Shown in pieces: positions 34,033 to 39,001 of a stretch of DNA of 39,001 nt. This DNA comes from Alphaproteobacteria bacterium (GTDB taxonomy: Bacteria; Pseudomonadota; Alphaproteobacteria; UBA6615), in the NCBI GenBank assembly GCA_003230015.1, contig QIGO01000158.1, positions 1 to 39,001 on the forward strand, in the 5' to 3' direction. Under the pieces are notes generated by a model. That model did no database searches. It saw nothing but the letters and a program-made list of their open reading frames with translations, and was not told where the DNA came from. The first letter of the stretch is position 1. Each line of letters begins with the position of its first letter. The position numbers were made by a program, and so were the translations under genes.

Positions 34033-35152
34033 GACGCCAGACCCAGCGCCCGGCGACCGCGAACCGGCCCCGTGAAGCGATCGCGTAACAATCGCCGGTG
34101 GAGATCAGCGCCAGGATATGCCGCTGCGGCTGGAAAGGAATCAGCGCCTGACCCAGCGCCGCGCGCCGTAGATTCTGCGCCAATACCGGGCCTTGCCGCA
34201 CCGCGTAGACACCCGCCTTGGGCAGCGCATGGCCCTTCATCGCCGCCACGTCGCCGCTGGCGAAAATATCCGGGTGCGAGACCGAGCGCATTGTTTCTTC
34301 CACTTCCACGAACCCATCTTTATCGACGCTCAGACCCGACTCCCCAAGCCAGCCGGCGGCCTGTGCCCCCGTCACCAGAAACGCCGCGTCGAAGGCGAGA
34401 TCGGCGCCGTCCGCGCGATGCAAGACGCCGGCCTCGAATCCCGTTGCCCGCGTTGCCAGCTCAAGGTCGATGCCTCGTTCCGCAAGCGCCCGGCGCATCC
34501 GCCGCCGCACCGCGCCAACATGGCTGGGCAAAATATCCGCCGCGCCGTCGACGATGGTGACTTTGAGACCACCGCCCGCAGCCACTTGCCTCAACCTGTG
34601 GTCAAGCGCCAATGCCAGCTCGACACCCCCCGCACCCGCGCCCAGGACCAGCACGCGAAACGGTCCCGACTGGCGGAGATAGCGTTTCTCCAACGCCTCG
34701 ATCTCGCTCAGCAATTGGTCAATGGGTTTCACCGGAATCGCATGCTCGCGCGCGCCCTCGATATTAGACGCCGGCGGCGTCGATCCGATGTCGATTGAAA
34801 GCAAATCGTAAGTCACGATACTGCCGTCGCTGCAGCGCAAATGCCGCTTTTGCGTATCCAGCCCCTCGGCGGCCACATGCACCAGCCGCGCGCCGGCCAG
34901 GCGCGCCAGGGGTGACAAATCCACATGGCAGTCTGCGTGGCTGTAATGTCCGGCCAGATAACCCGGCACCATGCCCGAATAGGGCGTGTGGACATCGCGT
35001 GCAACGACGGTCAGCGCCACCCCTTCCACCGCCTGCTCGCCGAATTGCCGCAGCACCTCCACATGGCTGTGGCCACCGCCAACCAGAACAATCTCGCATT
35101 TCTTGACGGCCACGCCCGGCCCCAGCCTTGCTGCTTTTTCACCCGCCGGCAT
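33983..35152 (-). CDS. FAD-dependent pyridine-nucleotide oxidoreductase (SelD-associated type)
   Basis: A 389-residue flavoprotein with IVLVGGGHSHVEVLRQF (FAD-binding), a second Rossmann motif VLVLGAGAGGVELALAL (NAD(P)H) and the HPDIFASGDVAAM box near the C-terminus. The HSHVEVLR variant after the glycine motif, with YSGMVPGYLAGHY, is typical of the group found fused or next to selenophosphate synthetase SelD. No selD is in this window and the protein ends without a SelD domain. A cysteine-based redox centre is not seen. The start is 35152; a GTG at 35113 is also possible. The gene is convergent with and overlaps its neighbour at 33049-34032 by 50 bp. Confidence 0.88.
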   Translation of the reverse strand: MPAGEKAARLGPGVAVKKCEIVLVGGGHSHVEVLRQFGEQAVEGVALTVVARDVHTPYSGMVPGYLAGHYSHADCHVDLSPLARLAGARLVHVAAEGLDTQKRHLRCSDGSIVTYDLLSIDIGSTPPASNIEGAREHAIPVKPIDQLLSEIEALEKRYLRQSGPFRVLVLGAGAGGVELALALDHRLRQVAAGGGLKVTIVDGAADILPSHVGAVRRRMRRALAERGIDLELATRATGFEAGVLHRADGADLAFDAAFLVTGAQAAGWLGESGLSVDKDGFVEVEETMRSVSHPDIFASGDVAAMKGHALPKAGVYAVRQGPVLAQNLRRAALGQALIPFQPQRHILALISTGDCYAIASRGRFAVAGRWVWRLKDWIDRRWMARYEVG

Positions 35153-35456
35153 ATCGCCACGATGGCGCGTCTGGACCGGACGGTAACAGGGGGAGGGTGC
35201 AGTGGCCAGAAAGGAAAATCAGAGCCTGACACCCCTGGGGATCTGCGGGCGGCCTTCGATGTCGTTGTCCACTCACGTGATCGGCCGATCACCAGGAAGA
35301 TAGGCCGGCCCCGGCCCGAGCACCCTGTTCGCCGAAAATTCATGGAAAAAGGCGCCAGGATCACCAAATCGTGGTGAGTCCGCTGGGGCGTACTGGTTAA
35401 CGGTTTATCAGTGCGTAAAGCGGAAAATACGCAAACCAGTAACTAAATCTTTTGAG
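35153..35456. promoter_or_regulatory. 304-bp divergent control region rich in dyads
   Basis: No supported gene is seen here. It holds a 16-bp perfect palindrome GTGATCGGCCGATCAC (35277-35292), a hairpin TCACCA/TGGTGA (35361-35366 with 35372-35377), and a nested hairpin: TACTGGTT/AACCAGTA (35391-35398 with 35434-35441) enclosing GCGTA/TACGC (35413-35417 with 35428-35432). The last pair lies just before the patatin ATG at 35457. These could be operators or leader structures for the divergent FAD oxidoreductase and patatin genes. Confidence 0.5.
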
Positions 35457-36407
35457 ATGCCTAACTTAGCGAAAACCAAAGGCCGGGTTTCGCCACCGGG
35501 CCCGCGTGTTGGTCTTGCACTGGGTGGCGGCGCCGCGCGGGGATGGGCCCATCTCGGCGTGCTGGAGGTGCTGGACGAAATTGGGGTCCGCCCCGATGTG
35601 CTCTGCGGCACGTCCATCGGCGCCCTCGTTGGCGGCGTCTACCTCGCCGGCTTTTCCAGCGAGCTCGAATTCTGGGCGCGGCGGCTGACCAAGCTGCGTA
35701 TGATCCGTTATATGGACGTCAAACTGGCCGGCCGCGGCATCATCGGCGGCAGCCGCCTGTTCGCCGAGATGGAGCGCCATGTCGGTGACATACAGATCGA
35801 AGACCTGCCCACGACTTTCGCCAGCGTTGCCACCGACCTCAACACCGGCCACGAGGTCTGGTTGCGTCAGGGTAGATTGACCACCGCCATCCGCGCTTCT
35901 TTCGCCATTCCCGGTTTCTTTGAGCCTATTATGGTCGACGGCCGCTGGCTCATCGACGGCGCCCTTGTCAATCCCGTACCGGTTTCCGTGTGCCGCGCTT
36001 TGGGGGCCCAGCTTGTCATCGCCGTTCGCCTCGAAAGCAACAATCCTGGCACCACCGTGCAAATGGACGCGCCCCCCGCGCCCAAAGCCCGGCGTCGTCG
36101 TGGAGCGTCTCCGGCGATCCCCGCGGCCCCTGGCGTCCTGGGGGTTATGATGTCGACGGTCAACATCGTTCAGGACCGGGTAACACGCAGCCGCCTCGTC
36201 GCCGATCCGCCCGACGTCACCATCACCGCCAAGGTTGGCGACATCGGATTGCTTGAATTCAACCGCGCCCCGGAGCTTATTCAGCACGGACGCGCCGCGG
36301 TCAATCGTGCGAAATCCGAGATCCTCGATCTGTTGGCCCGTCACAACATTCCCGCCGTTGCCCGTGCCCATGAGCCCGCGGCCGGTCAAGAAACCGCCCC
36401 ACGATGA
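35457..36407 (+). CDS. Patatin-like phospholipase family protein (RssA/NTE type)
   Basis: A 316-residue hydrolase. The oxyanion loop is GGGAARG (23-29), the nucleophile elbow GTSIG has S53, and the catalytic aspartate is D167 in IDGAL, so the Ser-Asp dyad is intact. It lacks a signal peptide. Such enzymes release fatty acids from phospholipids. It is followed at once by a fatty acid-CoA ligase and an SCP-2 protein, which fits release, activation and carriage of fatty acids. A proline/arginine-rich stretch (about 205-225) is unusual but short. Dyads upstream may control it. Confidence 0.93.
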   Translation: MPNLAKTKGRVSPPGPRVGLALGGGAARGWAHLGVLEVLDEIGVRPDVLCGTSIGALVGGVYLAGFSSELEFWARRLTKLRMIRYMDVKLAGRGIIGGSRLFAEMERHVGDIQIEDLPTTFASVATDLNTGHEVWLRQGRLTTAIRASFAIPGFFEPIMVDGRWLIDGALVNPVPVSVCRALGAQLVIAVRLESNNPGTTVQMDAPPAPKARRRRGASPAIPAAPGVLGVMMSTVNIVQDRVTRSRLVADPPDVTITAKVGDIGLLEFNRAPELIQHGRAAVNRAKSEILDLLARHNIPAVARAHEPAAGQETAPR

Positions 36408-36414
36408 CGGCCCG

Positions 36415-38244
36415 ATGAATTTGGGGCGGGGCAAGAAAGTAGTTGCCGACTGGCTCATGCCGGGCCTCCGCGGCATTGCCGCATTATGGCGCGGCGCCAC
36501 GCCCGAGGCGCCTCGGGCGGAGCAAACCGGGCGCCCCTACATCTGGGAAGCGTCATATCCGCCAGGTCTGAATTGGGACGCCGCGATTCCCACCGGCCCG
36601 CTTTTCGCGCTCATGGATCAGGCGGTCGCCACCTGGCCCGATCACCGCTGTATGGAGTTTCTCGGCAAGACCTACACCTATCGCGAGGCCGGCACGTTGA
36701 TTGACCGCCTTGCCGCCAACCTTGCAGCGCTTGGCGTCGGCAAGGATGTCCGCGTTGGCCTCTTCTTGCCCAACTGCCCCTATTACGTCTTGTCTTACTT
36801 CGCCGTTCTCAAGGCCGGCGGCACCGTCGTCAATTTTAATCCCCTTTATGCCCAGCGCGAGATCGCCCGCCAGATCGCCGATTCCGGCGCCACCATCATG
36901 GTCACGCTCAACCTCCGCACCCTCTACCCCAAGATCGCGGCTCAGCTCGACGACACATGTCTGCAGCGCATCATTGTCTGCAGCATGAGCGGCGCCCTTT
37001 CCCTGCCGGGTAAGGCGCTTTTCGCGGTTTTCAAGCGCAAGGAGCTGGCGGCCATCCCCAATGACGACTGCCATATCCGTTTTGACAAGCTCACCGCCGA
37101 CAACGGCCCGCCGCCCGACATTGCCATCGATCCCCACAAGGACGTGGCGCTGCTCCAATATACCGGCGGCACCACCGGCATCCCCAAGGCCGCGATGCTG
37201 ACCCACGCCAATATCTACGCCAACACCATGCAGACCCTGATGTGGGCGACCAGCGCCAAACCGGGCGAGGAAAGGGTTTTGGCCGTGTTGCCCTTTTTCC
37301 ACGTCTTCGGCATGACCGGCGTCATGAATGCCGCGTTTCGCAACGGTGCTGAGTTGATTATCCTGCCGCGCTTCAAGGTGTCCGAGGTGCTGCGTGTCAT
37401 CCACAAACAGCGCCCCACCGGCTTCATGGGCGTACCCACCATGTATTCGTCGATTAACGCCGCCAAGGATTTATCGAAATTTGACCTCTCGAGCCTCGAA
37501 TACTGCATCTCCGGTGGCGCCGCCCTCCACCATGGCATTCAGCGGCAGTTCGAGGAGTTGACCGGCTGCACCTTGGTCGAGGGTTACGGCCTCACCGAGG
37601 CCGCCCCGGTCTGCACCGTCAATCCCTTTGACGGCATCCGCAAAACCGGTTCCATCGGCTTGCCGGTGCCGGGAACGGTGATAGAGATCGTCGCCCTCGA
37701 CGACCCCGATCGCCTTCTGCCGGTAGGCGAAAAGGGCGAAATCTGCATTACGGGTCCGCAGGTCATGATCGGCTACTGGCAGCACCCGGAAGATACCGAG
37801 CAGACCTTGCGCAACGGCCGCCTGCACACCGGCGATGTCGGTTATATGGACGGCGACGGTTTTGTCTACATCATCGACCGCATCAAGGAGCTCATCATCA
37901 GCGCCGGTTTCAACGTCTATCCCCGCATGGTCGAGGAAGCGGTATTGCTTCACGAGGCCGTCGCCGAAGCCGTGGTTTGCGGCATCCCCGACAAGCACCG
38001 CGGCGAGGTCGTAAAAGCCTATATCGTCCTCAAACCCGGCACCGAGTTGAAGCCCGCCGAGCTACGCCAATTCCTCCGCGACAAATTGGCGCCTTTCGAG
38101 CAGCCCCGCCGCATCGAGATCCGCGAAGAGCTGCCGCTCACCCTGATCGGCAAACCCTCCCGCCGTGAATTGGTCATGCAAGAACTCAAACGCGCCGAGG
38201 CCGCTGGGCCCGAGGCCGAACCATCCCTGGAGACCACCCAATGA
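36415..38244 (+). CDS. fadD: Long-chain fatty acid-CoA ligase (FadD type)
   Basis: The 609-residue product, from the ATG at 36415, is a full FadD-type enzyme. P-loop LLQYTGGTTGIPKAAM (247-261), the YGLTEAAP motif, NGRLHTGDVGYMD, the FNVYPRMVEEAV hinge and TLIGKPSRREL near the end with the catalytic lysine are all present. It makes acyl-CoA from free fatty acids via acyl-AMP. The start is not well marked: an in-frame ATG at 36370 overlaps the patatin gene, and neither has a clear ribosome site. The next gene overlaps its stop (ATGA). With patatin and SCP-2 it forms a likely lipid-turnover operon. Confidence 0.95.
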   Translation: MNLGRGKKVVADWLMPGLRGIAALWRGATPEAPRAEQTGRPYIWEASYPPGLNWDAAIPTGPLFALMDQAVATWPDHRCMEFLGKTYTYREAGTLIDRLAANLAALGVGKDVRVGLFLPNCPYYVLSYFAVLKAGGTVVNFNPLYAQREIARQIADSGATIMVTLNLRTLYPKIAAQLDDTCLQRIIVCSMSGALSLPGKALFAVFKRKELAAIPNDDCHIRFDKLTADNGPPPDIAIDPHKDVALLQYTGGTTGIPKAAMLTHANIYANTMQTLMWATSAKPGEERVLAVLPFFHVFGMTGVMNAAFRNGAELIILPRFKVSEVLRVIHKQRPTGFMGVPTMYSSINAAKDLSKFDLSSLEYCISGGAALHHGIQRQFEELTGCTLVEGYGLTEAAPVCTVNPFDGIRKTGSIGLPVPGTVIEIVALDDPDRLLPVGEKGEICITGPQVMIGYWQHPEDTEQTLRNGRLHTGDVGYMDGDGFVYIIDRIKELIISAGFNVYPRMVEEAVLLHEAVAEAVVCGIPDKHRGEVVKAYIVLKPGTELKPAELRQFLRDKLAPFEQPRRIEIREELPLTLIGKPSRRELVMQELKRAEAAGPEAEPSLETTQ

Positions 38245-38546
38245 GCCTCGACGACGTAATGGATTTGGTGACCGAGCAGCTTGGCAACCTCACCGGCCTC
38301 GACGCCACGCTCGCGTTCGATTTCGGCGATGACGGCGCCATCGCCATCGACGCCACTCAGACACCGCCGGTCCTGATCGGCCAGGATACCGATGAGGTCG
38401 ACTGCACCATCCGTCTATCCATCGAGAATTTTAAGAAACTCGTTGCCGGCGACCTTAACCCCATGTTTGCCTACACCATGGGCAAGCTCAAAATCGACGG
38501 TTCCCTGGGCATCGCCATGAAAGTCGCTTCCCGTTTCGAGGACTAG
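38241..38546 (+). CDS. SCP-2 sterol-transfer domain protein
   Basis: A 101-residue protein made of one SCP-2 fold: DATLAFDFGDDGAIAIDAT, the DCTIRLSIENFKKLVAGDLN core and AYTMGKLKIDGSLGIAMKV at the end, which forms the lipid pocket floor. Such proteins bind acyl-CoA or other lipids. The ATG overlaps the ligase stop by ATGA, so it is translationally coupled and may carry the acyl-CoA made by that enzyme. Confidence 0.93.
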   Translation: MSLDDVMDLVTEQLGNLTGLDATLAFDFGDDGAIAIDATQTPPVLIGQDTDEVDCTIRLSIENFKKLVAGDLNPMFAYTMGKLKIDGSLGIAMKVASRFED

Positions 38547-38846
38547 CGCCAGGCCTGCCACAACTAAAGCCCTCCATGGCCTTGATTTTGCCACACCACT
38601 AGACTAAGTAATTACTACTGCGGCGTGCAAATAAGATCGAGTCGTTGCCAGCACTTGGCAATAGACCACGACTGCCAGGAAGGCGCGCCAATCCGCATGG
38701 CCAGGATAGACCACGGGTCCCAATTGCGAACCCGGCCGTTGTCACCCAAGGCACGGCCCATGCGGACGGAGCAGGGGAGGATCGTTGCGTCGCTGCTAGA
38801 CGCGGTGACGTGGATCTAGGCTCTGGCGAGAAAGTGGAGAGAGAAC
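38547..38846. other. 300-bp intergenic stretch
   Basis: No supported gene is seen. A small hairpin TTGCCA (38645-38650)/TGGCAA (38656-38661) lies about 100 bp after the SCP-2 stop, with no T-run, so no clear terminator can be named. Short open frames here have no ribosome sites. It probably holds the promoter of the next, partial gene. Confidence 0.4.
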
Positions 38847-39001
38847 GTGTCTGTATCACACACCCGCATCGAGTGCGGGAACGAAGTGGTTGGTTACGCC
38901 CTAACCCTCGGACCGAAATTCGTCTTTTTCACGTCCGACAAGGCCCTGGAAGACCTAAACGAAAAACGCTTCAAATCCCTAGCCGCCGTGAAGCGCGCCG
39001 T
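38847..39001 (+). CDS. Unidentified small protein, 3' end outside window
   Basis: Starts at GTG 38847 with GGAG seven bases upstream and runs open to the window end (51 complete codons). The product begins MSVSHTRIECGNEVVGYALT and continues with a strand-rich segment and a charged KALEDLNEKRFKSL stretch. I do not recognise it. The good ribosome site and the codon use favour a real gene. Confidence 0.55.
   Translation, partial: MSVSHTRIECGNEVVGYALTLGPKFVFFTSDKALEDLNEKRFKSLAAVKRA

Noticed and set aside
35162-35377. Possible 71-residue protein, and a 32-codon GTG frame behind GGGGGAGG near 35201
   Set aside because: Neither resembles a known protein and both lie in a dyad-rich divergent promoter region; only the purine-rich site spoke for the shorter one.
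38625-38819. 64-residue plus-strand open frame after the SCP-2 gene
   Set aside because: No ribosome site and an arginine-rich, irregular translation.
1-39001. CRISPR arrays, tRNA or rRNA genes, insertion sequences
   Set aside because: No regularly spaced repeats, tRNA cloverleaf, rRNA stretch or transposase frame was seen on either strand.

Overview
The window is a gene-dense, GC-rich piece of a bacterial chromosome. It has many GTG and TTG starts, ATGA/GTGA/TGATG gene overlaps, TctCBA-type transport and an FNR/FixK-like box. Together these suggest an alphaproteobacterium, perhaps Rhodospirillales-like; I cannot place it more precisely. About 37 protein genes are visible. I saw no rRNA, tRNA, transposase or CRISPR array.

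Region 1 (1-7486) is a tricarboxylate module. A 2-methylcitrate dehydratase-like gene (prpD, cut by the window edge) and tctA, tctB, tctC are on the minus strand. They are followed by a lone periplasmic binding protein, which is divergent from a TctD/TctE-type response regulator and sensor kinase. A 179-bp nested inverted repeat fills the gap between the tctA stop and the prpD start.

Region 2 (7547-20343) is mostly sugar uptake. It holds an SMP-30 lactonase, a DMT exporter and two ribose-type ABC importers. Importer 1 has a single polypeptide made of two fused permeases. In both importer operons a hairpin separates the binding-protein gene from the permease gene. Between the importers lie a rhodanese gene behind a good FNR-like box, and a minus-strand acyl-CoA dehydrogenase/acyl-CoA ligase pair.

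Region 3 (20388-25555, minus strand) is the most unusual part. It encodes a GNAT-like protein, a formyltransferase with an intact N-H-D triad, a luciferase-like flavin monooxygenase, a free-standing amino-acid adenylation enzyme and a free-standing carrier protein. Base composition is visibly lower in GC here. It reads as a dispersed mini-pathway that activates an amino acid on a carrier protein and then oxidises, formylates and/or acylates it. It sits between sugar importer 2 and the aldolase/FGGY-kinase pair (25826-28153).

Region 4 (28159-39001) holds ordinary metabolic genes: an NmrA-like NAD(P)-binding protein and a VOC protein divergent from a LysR regulator, a small P-loop NTPase and a MOSC protein, a threonine aldolase divergent from an ornithine-cyclodeaminase-like enzyme, a FAD oxidoreductase of the type often joined to SelD, and a patatin-FadD-SCP2 lipid operon. 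A partial small gene ends the window.
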